Shown: positions 26,808 through 35,645, numbered from the stretch's first letter. The stretch is 38,597 nucleotides of DNA from an uncultured Spirochaetaceae bacterium (GCA_902783245.1 CACZQF010000192.1:1-38597), one strand, 5' to 3'. The notes: generated by a model from the letters alone, not told the origin. Numbers and translations: made by a program.

Positions 26808-28009
26808 AGAGAATTATCGCAATGACTGTCTCCGGCGCTTTGTTCCTGAGTGCAGCGTCTTTGACGTTTGCGGGTGGAGCTAAGGATTCCGGTAAGAAAA
26901 ACGCCGTGGCACAGGCAATAGAGGCCGCAAAATCAATGAGCCATGACGAGATCGTGGCCAAGGCAAAGGAAGAGGCCGCCGCGGCAAAAGCCGCCGGTAC
27001 GGTGTTCAAGAGCTATGCCACGAGCTCACGTATCGCTGATGCCGGCAAGAGCTTTACGGCTAAATACGGCATTGACGTTGAGACGACCAACGTTAAGGAC
27101 AATGAGGTATACACCAAGCTTGACGCTGAGATCAGCGGCAACGTAGATGGTGCCGACGTGGTGCTCGTACAGAACGGTGCCGTGCTGAAGGTTCAGATGA
27201 TCGATGCCGGATACCTGTACAATTATCTGCCTGCCGCCGTTGCCGGCGACATCAGCAAGGAAGACCAGAACCCGCTGGCGCAGCAGTATATCAACAAGCT
27301 GTTTATCTTCAATACTAAGGGCAGCGATGTTCCCGCCATCACCAACGTATGGCAGCTTACAGAGCCCGCAATGAAGGGCCGCGTTATCTTCAAGAGCCCC
27401 GAAACCGAGAAGGTGAACGAAAACTTCCTGATCATGCTCACCAGCAAACCGTGGGCCGACAAGCTTGCCAAAGCATACAAAGATCTGTACGGCAAGGACA
27501 TTCAGCTGGGTGAATTCAAGAACGCCGGTTACAAGTGGATCGCAGAATTCCTGCGGAACTGCTCTTTCGGCGATTCTGACACCAAGATCGCTGAGCAGAT
27601 CTCCAACGACGAGGCTTCCGGAAAGATCGGCCTGTTCGTACTGAGCAAGCTGCGCTCAAAGACCGTCAAGCGCGACAACCTGCAGGTTGCTTCATACCAT
27701 GCCGACGAGCAGAACACCAAAGTCGCTCCGTTCGCAGGCTTTATGTATCCGCTGTATGCCATGATCGTCAAAACGTCAACCATGCCGTACACATCCATGC
27801 TGTTCATCGAGCATCTTGTTTCTGCAGAAGGTTTCGCTCCGTGGGGTAAATCAATCGGCGCCTATTCTTCAAACAACAGCATCAAGGTCAACAGCGGCGA
27901 CCAGTCGCTCGCCTACTGGAAGGAACGTCTGGTTATGGACGATCCTGAGTACATCAATCAGGCATATGCCGAAGTGTTTGAATTCATTTCCAAACATCTG
28001 AGCAAATAG
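26804..28009 (+). CDS. ABC importer periplasmic binding protein (Fbp/Afu/Thi type)
   Basis: A 401-residue extracellular solute-binding protein. The signal peptide is residues 1-23 (...SLTFA, cleavage before GG); there is no lipobox Cys, so it should be soluble in the periplasm. The mature part fits the family that binds ferric iron, thiamine, 2-aminoethylphosphonate or hexose phosphates (FbpA/ThiB/AfuA): DGADVVLVQN, AITNVWQLTEPAMKGRVIFKSPE, and a C-terminal half with PLYAMIVKTST and FIEHLVSAEGFAPWG. A 40-residue basic/Ala-rich linker precedes the fold. AAGGAGG stands seven bases before the ATG, the best ribosome site in the window. The ligand is inferred only from the linked isomerase. Confidence 0.85.
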   Translation: MKRIIAMTVSGALFLSAASLTFAGGAKDSGKKNAVAQAIEAAKSMSHDEIVAKAKEEAAAAKAAGTVFKSYATSSRIADAGKSFTAKYGIDVETTNVKDNEVYTKLDAEISGNVDGADVVLVQNGAVLKVQMIDAGYLYNYLPAAVAGDISKEDQNPLAQQYINKLFIFNTKGSDVPAITNVWQLTEPAMKGRVIFKSPETEKVNENFLIMLTSKPWADKLAKAYKDLYGKDIQLGEFKNAGYKWIAEFLRNCSFGDSDTKIAEQISNDEASGKIGLFVLSKLRSKTVKRDNLQVASYHADEQNTKVAPFAGFMYPLYAMIVKTSTMPYTSMLFIEHLVSAEGFAPWGKSIGAYSSNNSIKVNSGDQSLAYWKERLVMDDPEYINQAYAEVFEFISKHLSK

Positions 28010-28019
28010 CCGGTGCAGG

Positions 28020-28050
28020 CCGCGGAGTTGTTTCCGCGGTTTTGTGTTTT
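28020..28050 (+). terminator. Attenuating terminator inside the importer operon
   Basis: Arms CCGCGGA (28020-28026) and TCCGCGG (28033-28039) are followed by TTTTGTGTTTT (28040-28050), 11 bp after the binding-protein stop. A partial terminator here would give more binding protein than permease, a common layout. Confidence 0.65.
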
Positions 28051-28161
28051 CAGAACATGAACATACAGGCTGTAAGCCGGGCCGATACGGCCGGCCTGCA
28101 GCCTGTAAGCATGCGGACATGTACCGCCTGTGCGCATGTTTCGTACACTCATAGCCGGAAA

Positions 28162-28193
28162 CGGACGGCGCGTGCCGTCCGCTCCTGCAGGAG
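28162..28193 (+). promoter_or_regulatory. Hairpin and palindrome covering the permease ribosome site
   Basis: An 8-bp stem CGGACGGC/GCCGTCCG (28162-28169 with 28174-28181, loop GCGT) is followed at once by the perfect palindrome CTCCTGCAGGAG (28182-28193). The palindrome contains the AGGAG ribosome site of the permease gene seven bases before its ATG. As RNA it could lower permease translation. Confidence 0.45.
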
Positions 28194-28199
28194 CTCTTT

Positions 28200-29993
28200 A
28201 TGTCTAAAAAAAAGCTGAATAACATCAAAGTGTTTTTTTCTTCCCCTGCCAATGTTATTCTGGTCACCTTCTTCCTGCTGCTTGCGCTGCTTACGCTGTA
28301 TCCGCTTCTGTCGCTGATCATGGAGACGATGACCGTCCATCCTATGGAAGTGCAGATCGTAGGTCGGCGGAAAGGTTCATTCACACAATTCCACTGGGCA
28401 AAACTGCTGCTCGGCGGAGAATATTCCGTCAATAATTTTTATAAGCCGCTGCTGAATACATGCCTTATGGCAATCGCGGCCTCAGCCATCGCCATTCTGT
28501 TCGGCGGTATGGTTGCCTGGCTGGTGACGCGGTCAAACCTCAAATATAAGAAATTCATTTCTTTTGTATTTGTGTTCCCGTACATCATGCCGTCATGGAC
28601 GCTGGCTATGTTCTGGAACAACTTTTTCAGAAATGCCAATGTGGGTATGGGTATCACGGGTATCTTTACAGCGCTGACGGGAATCGCCATGCCGGAATGG
28701 TTCGTGTACGGTCTGTTCCCGTGCTCCGTCGTGCTCGGCCTGCATTATTCCCCGTTCGCGTATATCCTGATCGGCGGCATCCTGCGCAACATGGACGCCA
28801 ACCTTGAGGAAGCGGCCACCATACTGAAGGCAAGCCGCGCGCGCATCATGTGCCGGATTACGCTGCCGATCGTCATGCCCGCGCTGCTTTCTACGTTCCT
28901 GCTCGTGTTCGCATCGGCTATGAGCGCCTATGCGGTGCCTGTGTTCCTCGGATCGCCCGTGCGTTTCTGGGTACTGACCACAAAGATGTACACCATGCTC
29001 AACGGAAGCTTCCAGGGGCAGGGCTATATCATCGCGTTCTCCATGATCCTGTTCGGTATCGCCATTCTGGGGCTGAACCAGTGGTTCACCGGACGCCGGA
29101 AGTCGTTCACGACGATCACCGGAAAATCATCGCAGATTTCCATGGTCGACCTGCGCAAAGTACGCACGCCGCTTTCCGTAGTGCTGTTCGTCATCCTGTG
29201 CTTTATCGCCATCCTGCCGCTCATCACGTTCGCGGTGGAGTCGATAATCCTTATGCCGGTCGACTATTCTATCCGCAACCTGACGCTGGATTTCTGGATC
29301 GGCAAGGGCGAGTCCGCGCTTGAGAACGGTATGGACGCCGGTATTCTGCGCAGCCGCGACGTATGGCGCACGCTGTGGAACAGTCTGCGGCTTTCCGTGA
29401 CCTGTTCGGTTGCCGCCGGTATAAGCGGCATTCTGATCGGCTATGCGATCGTCAAGCGGCGTGGTTCCGCGCTGTCAAACTTTGTGAACAATCTTGCCTT
29501 TTTCCCGTACCTTATGCCGTCCATGGCATTCGGCGCCATCTATCTGTCGCTTGCCACCAAGATACCGCTTATGTACGGTTCGTTCTTCATCCTTGCGCTG
29601 ATCGGCTCCGTCAAGTACCTGCCGTTCGCATCGCGCTCGGGCGTGAACGCCATGCTGCAGCTTTCCAACGAGATAGAGGAGGCCGCGGTGATCGTAGGCG
29701 TTCCGTGGTATAAGCGTATGACCCGCGTGATCATTCCGATCCAGAAGGCTACGTTCCTGTCAGGATTCCTGCTGCCGTTCATTTCCTGTATGCGCGAGCT
29801 TTCGCTGTTCGTGCTGCTCGTAACGCCGCAGAACAAGGTACTGACAACCATGCTCATGCAGTTCAGTGAAAAAGGCTACACGCAGTATGGAAATGCCATC
29901 AACCTCATGATTATCGTGCTGGTTCTGGCGATTAATTTTATTGTGAATAAAGTGACCGGCGCGTCCATTGATAAAGGCGTAGGAGGACAATAA
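28200..29993 (+). CDS. ABC importer permease, two fused membrane domains
   Basis: A 597-residue inner-membrane protein with about 12 helices, i.e. two permease domains in one chain, as in FbpB/ThiP/AfuB. Each half has an EAA loop that docks the ATPase: EEAATILKASRARIMCRITLPIVMP in the first and EEAAVIVGVPWYKRMTRVIIPIQ in the second. It forms the channel for the binding protein encoded just upstream and is coupled to the ATPase gene (TAA, one base, ATG). AGGAG precedes the start but lies in a palindrome that may limit translation. Confidence 0.9.
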   Translation: MSKKKLNNIKVFFSSPANVILVTFFLLLALLTLYPLLSLIMETMTVHPMEVQIVGRRKGSFTQFHWAKLLLGGEYSVNNFYKPLLNTCLMAIAASAIAILFGGMVAWLVTRSNLKYKKFISFVFVFPYIMPSWTLAMFWNNFFRNANVGMGITGIFTALTGIAMPEWFVYGLFPCSVVLGLHYSPFAYILIGGILRNMDANLEEAATILKASRARIMCRITLPIVMPALLSTFLLVFASAMSAYAVPVFLGSPVRFWVLTTKMYTMLNGSFQGQGYIIAFSMILFGIAILGLNQWFTGRRKSFTTITGKSSQISMVDLRKVRTPLSVVLFVILCFIAILPLITFAVESIILMPVDYSIRNLTLDFWIGKGESALENGMDAGILRSRDVWRTLWNSLRLSVTCSVAAGISGILIGYAIVKRRGSALSNFVNNLAFFPYLMPSMAFGAIYLSLATKIPLMYGSFFILALIGSVKYLPFASRSGVNAMLQLSNEIEEAAVIVGVPWYKRMTRVIIPIQKATFLSGFLLPFISCMRELSLFVLLVTPQNKVLTTMLMQFSEKGYTQYGNAINLMIIVLVLAINFIVNKVTGASIDKGVGGQ

Positions 29994-29994
29994 G

Positions 29995-31089
29995 ATGCCG
30001 CAGATTATTCTTGAGAATGTAACGAAACGATTTGATAAATTTGTCGCCGTGGACAATCTGAACATGGTGATCGATGACCGGGCGTTCATCACGCTGCTGG
30101 GGCCGTCCGGGTGCGGCAAGACAACCACGCTGCGTATGATCGCAGGCCTGGAGTCTCCGACCGAAGGACGGATTCTTATAGACGGAAAGCCGGTGTTCGA
30201 CGCTGAGTCGGGCATCAACATTCCGCCGGACAAGCGCGACGTGGGCTTTTTGTTCCAGAACTATGCGCTGTGGCCGCACATGACGGTGAACCAGAACATT
30301 GCGTTCGGCCTTGAGAACTTGAAATGGAGCAAGGAAGATATTAAGAAGCGTACTGAGGAGCTGCTTGACATGCTGAAGATCGGTGAATTCGGCGAACGGT
30401 ATCCGAGCGAGCTTTCCGGCGGCCAGCAGCAGCGCGTTGCTATTGCCCGTACGCTTGCCACACGGCCTAAGGTACTGTTCATGGACGAGCCGCTTTCCAA
30501 TCTGGACGCCAAGCTGCGTACTGAGATGCGCACCGAGCTTAAGCGCCTGCACAAGGACACGGACTCCACGTTCATCTACGTAACCCATGACCAGCTTGAG
30601 GCCATGACGCTGGCAACCCGTATCTGTCTTATGAAAAACGGCCTGCTGCAGCAGTATGATCCGCCGCTTACCGTGTACAATAAGCCTGCGAATGTGTTTA
30701 CCGCGGACTTTGTCGGCAATCCGACGATCAACTTTGTGAGCGGCGAGGTGTTCGCGGCGATCTGCCCCGGCAGCAGCTTTACCAAAGGCGGCACGCCGAT
30801 TGATCCCGATAAGGTGACGCTCGGCATCCGTCCGGAAAGCATTCAGCTTGCCTCGGGCGGCGGCGTTGAGGCGTCCGTGTACTCCACGCTGCCGTCAGGC
30901 ATGGAGACCATTCTGCGCCTGCAGCTGAGCCATGGTCAGGCTACGCAGATACTGACGTCAGTGGTGTTCGGCGACATTGACTTTGAGACTGATACAAAGG
31001 TTTCCGTAAGCTTTAACGTTGATAAGATCCTGCTGTTCGACCGTGCTACTGAAGCCCTGATCCCTGACGGCAGGCTTCAGTACCGTTAG
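29995..31089 (+). CDS. ABC importer ATPase (FbpC/PotA-like)
   Basis: A 364-residue ATPase with Walker A GPSGCGKT (36-43), Q-loop FQNYALWPH, signature LSGGQQQRVAIAR, Walker B VLFMDEP, D-loop SNLDAK and H-loop THDQLEAMTL. The C-terminal ~120 residues are a TOBE-type regulatory domain (TLGIRPESIQLA). It powers the fused permease encoded one base upstream. GGAGGA lies before the start inside the permease 3' end. This completes a one-permease, one-ATPase, one-binding-protein importer with the isomerase as fourth gene. Confidence 0.92.
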   Translation: MPQIILENVTKRFDKFVAVDNLNMVIDDRAFITLLGPSGCGKTTTLRMIAGLESPTEGRILIDGKPVFDAESGINIPPDKRDVGFLFQNYALWPHMTVNQNIAFGLENLKWSKEDIKKRTEELLDMLKIGEFGERYPSELSGGQQQRVAIARTLATRPKVLFMDEPLSNLDAKLRTEMRTELKRLHKDTDSTFIYVTHDQLEAMTLATRICLMKNGLLQQYDPPLTVYNKPANVFTADFVGNPTINFVSGEVFAAICPGSSFTKGGTPIDPDKVTLGIRPESIQLASGGGVEASVYSTLPSGMETILRLQLSHGQATQILTSVVFGDIDFETDTKVSVSFNVDKILLFDRATEALIPDGRLQYR

Positions 31090-31113
31090 AAGGGTGCCGC
31101 TCCGGCCGGCGGG

Positions 31114-32037
31114 CTACAGCCCGCTCGTGCTGACCGACCAGGAGCCCTGATCTGACAATGCCGCGGCAACGGCCGGCAGCACTGCCTCGCAGTCCTGCGC
31201 AAGCTGCCACGGCGGATTGATGATGAACACGCCGCTGCCGTACAGCCGCGGCGTGTTTGTGCCTTCGGCTTTCTGCGCCTTGAACGACGCAAGATCCGTT
31301 TCCTGATGTGATTCCGGCTGGCTGATATGCAGCTGAATGTCAAGAACGTCAGCCTGGTTTATGCCGGCCTGCGCCGCCGCTTTGAGGCTTCGCTTCATGG
31401 CGGTGGTTTCTCCGCGCCGGTGATGCAGCAGCGGGTACCATACCATGATGATTCCGGCGGGCCATTTTCTGCGCACGTCGGCAACCGTCTCCGCGGTGCG
31501 CGTGTAGTCTGTTCCTTCTTCATAGCTCGGATCGATCACTGCAAGCCCGCGTTTTATCTGCGGCGGCGTGAGCGCCCTGAGCATTTCCCATCCGTCACGG
31601 TGGTGCACAGCGGCATGCACCGCAGTCTGATCCGGTACAAGCACCGGCTGCCGCATGTTTTCCTGCAGCACCTGTATTTCCGCCGGATGCAGCTCCGAAA
31701 GAATCAATCGGTCTCCTTCCCTGAGCATACACCGCTCGATTTCTGGTGAGCCGGGATACATACGCTGTTCGCCGTACAGCCTGCACAGCGCAAGGTATGA
31801 GTCCATGCGTGCGGGCAGCCCTCCGGTACCGAGCAGCCGCTGTATGCCGTTTCCGGCTTCGCCGGTCTTTCTGCTGCGCTCGTCGTCAAGCAGGTATCTG
31901 CCTGCTCCCGCATGGGTGTCGAATACGGTGAACGGTTTATCCTTTTTTTTCAGGTGCTCCAGAATAAAGACAAGCACCTGATGCTTGAGAATGTCCGCAT
32001 GATTGCCTGCGTGGAATTCGTGCTGATAGCTGAGCAT
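31114..32037 (-). CDS. rlmJ: 23S rRNA (adenine-2030-N6)-methyltransferase RlmJ
   Basis: A 307-residue methyltransferase. The N-terminus MLSYQHEFHAGNHADILKHQVL is the hallmark of RlmJ. The SAM-binding DTHAGAG follows, and the catalytic motif IV is DPSYE (the DPPY type, with Ser in third position as in many members). It methylates N6 of an adenine in domain V of 23S rRNA. It starts 11 bases after the nadE stop and probably shares its transcript. It converges on the importer operon, with only 24 bp between the stop codons and a short G+C hairpin over the stop. Confidence 0.93.
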   Translation of the reverse strand: MLSYQHEFHAGNHADILKHQVLVFILEHLKKKDKPFTVFDTHAGAGRYLLDDERSRKTGEAGNGIQRLLGTGGLPARMDSYLALCRLYGEQRMYPGSPEIERCMLREGDRLILSELHPAEIQVLQENMRQPVLVPDQTAVHAAVHHRDGWEMLRALTPPQIKRGLAVIDPSYEEGTDYTRTAETVADVRRKWPAGIIMVWYPLLHHRRGETTAMKRSLKAAAQAGINQADVLDIQLHISQPESHQETDLASFKAQKAEGTNTPRLYGSGVFIINPPWQLAQDCEAVLPAVAAALSDQGSWSVSTSGL

Positions 32038-32047
32038 CCGCTGCCTC

Positions 32048-34048
32048 TTACCGCGTTTCCGGCTTTGAAAGATCTTCGAGCTCTTTCAGCCACAGCGCCG
32101 CGCTCGCGTCGCTCGGCATGCGCCAGTCTCCGCGCGGTGAAAGGCTTACCGTACCCACTTTGGCACCGTCAGGCATACAGGAACGCTTGAACTGCTGGGC
32201 AAAGAACCGCCGGTAGAATGTTACGAGCCATTTTTGTACTGTCTGCCGGCTGTACGCTGCCTGAGCTCCGATGCAGAATGCCTGCTCGGCCAGAAACAGG
32301 ATCTTTGACGGCGTATAGCCGAATCTGAGAACATAATATAAAAAGAAGTCATGGAGCTCATAGGGACCCACCAGATCCTCTGTTTTTTGGGCTATGGTTC
32401 CGTCCTTTTCGGGCGGCAGCAGCTCGGGGCTTACCGGCGTGCTCAGAATGTCGAGCAGCACCTGCTGCAGGCGTTCATTCGAGTTTTCGCCCGCGTCGTC
32501 CGCGAACCAGGATACCAGATATTTTACGAGCGTTTTGGGAATCGAAGCGTTCACGCCGTACATGGACATGTGGTCGCCGTTATACGTTGCCCAGCCGAGC
32601 GCAAGCTCCGACAGATCGCCGGTACCGATGACGATGCCGTTCGTCTGGTTGGCAATGTCCATGAGCACCTGCGTACGCTCCCGTGCCTGGCTGTTTTCAT
32701 ACGTGACGTCGTGCTTTGCCTCATCGTGACCGATATCCTTGAAATGCTGACGTACGGCGTCCGCAATGCGCACTTCCCTGAGCTGTACGCCGCTTTCCTG
32801 CGCAAGTGCGCATGCGTTGCGGTAGGTGCGGTCGGTGGTGCCGAAGCACGGCATGGTCACTGCGGTGATGCCCCTGCGGTCAATGCCGCACAGGTCGAAT
32901 GCGCGGCAGGTGACAAGCAGCGCGAGCGTTGAGTCCAGACCGCCTGAAAGCCCGATGACCGCGGAAGCCGCATGGATATGGCGCAGCCGCTTGGCAAGTC
33001 CCTGCGCCTGCATGTCCACAACCTCGGTGCACCGGGTGCGGCGCTGTAGTTCGGATGCAGGAACGAACGGACGGGGATCAACACCGCCGGTCAGCACAGC
33101 TTCTTTGTTACGGGTGAACGGATTGTCGGCGCCCTCAAAGCTGATGATGCGGTACGGAACCTGTGCCGCACCGCCGGTCGCGGCCGCGCAGTCTGCAAAG
33201 GTTGTCGTGCGCAGCCGCTCCTGTGCGATGCGCTCAAGATCAATGTCCGCCGTCAGCACCGACGCAGATGCGGCGAACGGTGCTGATTCTGATAGAATCT
33301 TGCCGTCGCAGGCAATGATGTTGTGCCCGCTGAACACCATGTCGGTGGTGCTTTCGTCATGACCTGCGTCCGCATACAGATATGCGCTCATCGTCTTTGC
33401 AGACTGCGATGAGACGAGCGTACGCCGGTACGCGGCTTTGCCTACCACTTCGTTGCTCGCGCTCAGGTTTGCAATAACGGTGGCGCCTGCAAGCGCGTGT
33501 CGTACGGAGGGCGAAAGCGGCACCCATGCGTCCTCGCAGATTTCTGCCGCAACGGTAAAGCGCGGATCGCTGCTGTCTCTGAGCAGAATGTCGGTGCCGA
33601 ACGGAATCAGAGCGCCGTCAGAAGTCAGCCGTATGCTTTGGGGCAGGGCAGCACCTGCCGGAGTGAACCAGCGGCGCTCGTAGAATTCTGAGTAATTCGG
33701 AATATAGGTTTTAGGAACAACGGCAAGCACCCGTCCTTTATGGATGAACGCCGCGCAGTTGTAGCGCTGTAAATCCACGGTGACAGGCAGTCCTGCCACA
33801 ATAAGGCTGCCGCTGTTTTTAGTCTGGTCGCATATAAGCTCAAGCGCGCGTACGGCGCCTTCCTGTAAGGTCTGCTGTAAAAAAAGGTCTCCGCATGTAT
33901 ACCCTGTGATGCACAGCTCCGGAAAGACGATGAGCTGCGCGTCAGGGCAGCTTGCTGCCGTCTGTATAATCTGCTGCGCATTAAAAGCACAGTCCGCCAC
34001 TTTCAGCTCCGGGCTTGCGCAGACTGCACGTAAGAATCCATATTTCAT
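32048..34048 (-). CDS. nadE: Glutamine-dependent NAD+ synthetase
   Basis: A 666-residue two-domain enzyme. The N-terminal nitrilase-like amidase releases ammonia from glutamine with Glu44 (FPELCITGY), Lys113 (VVPKTYIPNYSEFYE) and Cys171 (AAEICEDAWVP). The C-terminal NAD synthetase domain has the ATP P-loop GLSGGLDSTLALL and IGTGDLSELALGW. It amidates nicotinate adenine dinucleotide, the last step of NAD+ synthesis. No Shine-Dalgarno sequence precedes the ATG; an extended -10 box TGATACACT ends six bases upstream. It is divergent from the stand-alone ABC ATPase. Confidence 0.95.
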   Translation of the reverse strand: MKYGFLRAVCASPELKVADCAFNAQQIIQTAASCPDAQLIVFPELCITGYTCGDLFLQQTLQEGAVRALELICDQTKNSGSLIVAGLPVTVDLQRYNCAAFIHKGRVLAVVPKTYIPNYSEFYERRWFTPAGAALPQSIRLTSDGALIPFGTDILLRDSSDPRFTVAAEICEDAWVPLSPSVRHALAGATVIANLSASNEVVGKAAYRRTLVSSQSAKTMSAYLYADAGHDESTTDMVFSGHNIIACDGKILSESAPFAASASVLTADIDLERIAQERLRTTTFADCAAATGGAAQVPYRIISFEGADNPFTRNKEAVLTGGVDPRPFVPASELQRRTRCTEVVDMQAQGLAKRLRHIHAASAVIGLSGGLDSTLALLVTCRAFDLCGIDRRGITAVTMPCFGTTDRTYRNACALAQESGVQLREVRIADAVRQHFKDIGHDEAKHDVTYENSQARERTQVLMDIANQTNGIVIGTGDLSELALGWATYNGDHMSMYGVNASIPKTLVKYLVSWFADDAGENSNERLQQVLLDILSTPVSPELLPPEKDGTIAQKTEDLVGPYELHDFFLYYVLRFGYTPSKILFLAEQAFCIGAQAAYSRQTVQKWLVTFYRRFFAQQFKRSCMPDGAKVGTVSLSPRGDWRMPSDASAALWLKELEDLSKPETR

Positions 34049-34068
34049 GCTGCCAGTGTATCACAGAG

Positions 34069-34086
34069 CGGTGGTTTGCGCCACCG
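34069..34086. promoter_or_regulatory. Inverted repeat in nadE promoter
   Basis: Arms CGGTGG (34069-34074) and CCACCG (34081-34086) flank six bases. The site covers the -25 to -40 zone upstream of the nadE extended -10 box (34055-34060), where a -35 box would be; no good -35 hexamer is seen. It could be an operator. The binding protein is unknown. Confidence 0.35.
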
Positions 34087-34163
34087 GCATGCGCGTAGTT
34101 GACAGTGCTGCTGCAGGTCCCTTCAAAATGCCGGAAAAATCATACTTTATGTCATAATTTTGT

Positions 34164-34192
34164 TTGACTTAGGGTAAAAAGCGACGTACAAT
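34164..34192 (+). promoter_or_regulatory. Promoter of the stand-alone ABC ATPase
   Basis: TTGACT (34164-34169) and TACAAT (34187-34192) are 17 bp apart. Transcription would start near 34199. A GGGAGG ribosome site (34215-34220) sits seven bases before ATG 34228. Confidence 0.7.
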
Positions 34193-34227
34193 TATAATAA
34201 TAATATAACCCCTAGGGAGGCGCCGTT

Positions 34228-35349
34228 ATGGCAAAAGTAGAGCTGAAAGGTATTGGCAAAGTGTACGAAGATTCATTCCGTGCCGTTGAAGATGTCAATA
34301 TCACGATTGAGGATCAGGAATTCTGTGTATTCGTTGGTCCGTCTGGATGCGGTAAGTCAACAACGCTCCGCATGATTGCAGGTCTTGAGGACATTTCTGA
34401 AGGCGATCTGCTCATCGATGGTAAAAAGATGAACGATGTTCCGCCGAAAGACCGTGATATCGCCATGGTTTTCCAGAACTATGCATTGTATCCTCATATG
34501 ACCGTCTATGATAACATGGCATTCGGTCTTAAGATCCGTAAGATGCCGAAAGATCAGATTGATCAGCGCGTCCGTGAAGCTGCCAAACAGCTCGGACTGG
34601 AAGATAAACTGATGAACAAGCCTAAGCAGCTTTCCGGCGGTCTGCGCCAGCGTGTTGCTGTAGGCCGTGCAATTGTCCGTCAGCCCAAAGTATTCTTGTT
34701 TGATGAACCGCTTTCAAACCTTGACGCCAAGCTGCGTGTTACCATGCGCAGTGAGCTTGCGTCTCTGCATAACCGCCTGAAGGCAACGATCATCTATGTT
34801 ACCCACGACCAGATTGAAGCTATGACGCTGGGTACCAAGATCGTCGTCATGAGCGTGGGCCATGTGCAGCAGATCGGCGCTCCGCTGTATCTGTACAACA
34901 ATCCTATAAACAAGTTCGTAGCAGGCTTTATCGGAACACCGCCCATGAACTTTATGACCGTAACGATCGGCGAAAAGAACGGCCGTCTTGTTGCTGACGA
35001 AGGTTCTTTTGAAGTATATCCGACTGCCGCTCAGGCTGAAAAGCTTAAGGCATTTATCGGCAAGCAGGTAACGTTCGGTATCCGTCCTGAGGATGTGACC
35101 TACGTTCCCCAGCCTGCAGCCGAAAACAATATGACCATGATCGTTGACAACAAGGAGCTGCTCGGTGCTGAGGCACACCTGTTCCTGCGGTCAAAGAAAG
35201 ATCAGAACATCGTTGCCCGTGCCGGTATTGATCATGACTTTGTGCTCGGCAGCGAAGTTAATGTTGTTCCCAACATGGAGAAGGCCAAATTCTTCAGCCT
35301 TGAAGAAGGTGAGCCCAATATTTGTGACGTCATTGAAAAGACCTGGTAA
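34228..35349 (+). CDS. Stand-alone carbohydrate ABC ATPase (MsmK/UgpC type)
   Basis: A 373-residue ATPase with Walker A GPSGCGKS (37-44), FQNYALYPHM, Walker B VFLFDEP, SNLDAKLR and THDQIEAMTLGTKIVV, then a TOBE-type C-terminal domain (TFGIRPEDVTYV). Similarity is to MsmK/UgpC, which power sugar importers. The gene stands alone with its own strong promoter, good ribosome site and terminator, so it may serve several permeases encoded elsewhere, as MsmK does; that is inference. The signature is LSGGLRQ rather than LSGGQRQ, a Gln-to-Leu change at a highly conserved position. Its codon use looks like that of a highly expressed gene. Confidence 0.9.
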   Translation: MAKVELKGIGKVYEDSFRAVEDVNITIEDQEFCVFVGPSGCGKSTTLRMIAGLEDISEGDLLIDGKKMNDVPPKDRDIAMVFQNYALYPHMTVYDNMAFGLKIRKMPKDQIDQRVREAAKQLGLEDKLMNKPKQLSGGLRQRVAVGRAIVRQPKVFLFDEPLSNLDAKLRVTMRSELASLHNRLKATIIYVTHDQIEAMTLGTKIVVMSVGHVQQIGAPLYLYNNPINKFVAGFIGTPPMNFMTVTIGEKNGRLVADEGSFEVYPTAAQAEKLKAFIGKQVTFGIRPEDVTYVPQPAAENNMTMIVDNKELLGAEAHLFLRSKKDQNIVARAGIDHDFVLGSEVNVVPNMEKAKFFSLEEGEPNICDVIEKTW

Positions 35350-35382
35350 AGAACTGCCGTTCAATACCATGTTGTAATGACG

Positions 35383-35415
35383 GTATCCGCGGCTTCTGTA
35401 TGAATCCGCGGATAC
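35383..35415 (+). terminator. First hairpin after ABC ATPase
   Basis: Perfect 10-bp arms GTATCCGCGG (35383-35392) and CCGCGGATAC (35406-35415) with a 13-nt loop. There is no T run, so it probably protects the 3' end or assists the next hairpin. Confidence 0.5.
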
Positions 35416-35434
35416 ATTACCCGTAGCCTTGTAG

Positions 35435-35468
35435 ATCCCCCGGCCTGTGCGGTTCGGGGGATTTTTTT
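35435..35468 (+). terminator. Intrinsic terminator of the ABC ATPase
   Basis: Perfect arms ATCCCCCG (35435-35442) and CGGGGGAT (35455-35462), followed by seven T (35462-35468). Confidence 0.9.
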
Positions 35469-35645
35469 ATTAGGGGGCGTGAGTCCGGGCGTGTGAACCC
35501 GTGTCTCAGCTGCGTGCCGAAGCAAAGGCTGCAGCATATGTCAGTAAAGCTCTTCTGCAGCGGAGATTTTCACGAAGACATGTATCCATATTACTTTGTC
35601 ATGTGCATGCCTGTGCTGGTGCTGCAGTTATGGACATGTTAATGA
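35469..35645. other. Intergenic region without recognised gene
   Basis: Between the ATPase terminator and the 23-bp repeat array I see no supported gene. GCTGCAG/CTGCAG motifs recur at about 35530, 35555 and 35620. The longest plus-strand frame (ATG 35538 to TAA 35642, 34 codons) has no ribosome site and no recognisable similarity. Together with the array and promoter this makes a 440-bp gap before the HU-like gene. Confidence 0.5.

Noticed and set aside
31109-31124. Bidirectional terminator between the importer ATPase and rlmJ
   Set aside because: The 7-bp stem GCGGGCT/AGCCCGC overlaps the rlmJ stop, has a 2-nt loop and is not followed by a T run on either strand.
35538-35642. Small 34-codon plus-strand frame in the intergenic region
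   Set aside because: It has no ribosome site, no promoter close by and no recognisable similarity, and it ends just before the repeat array; probably chance.
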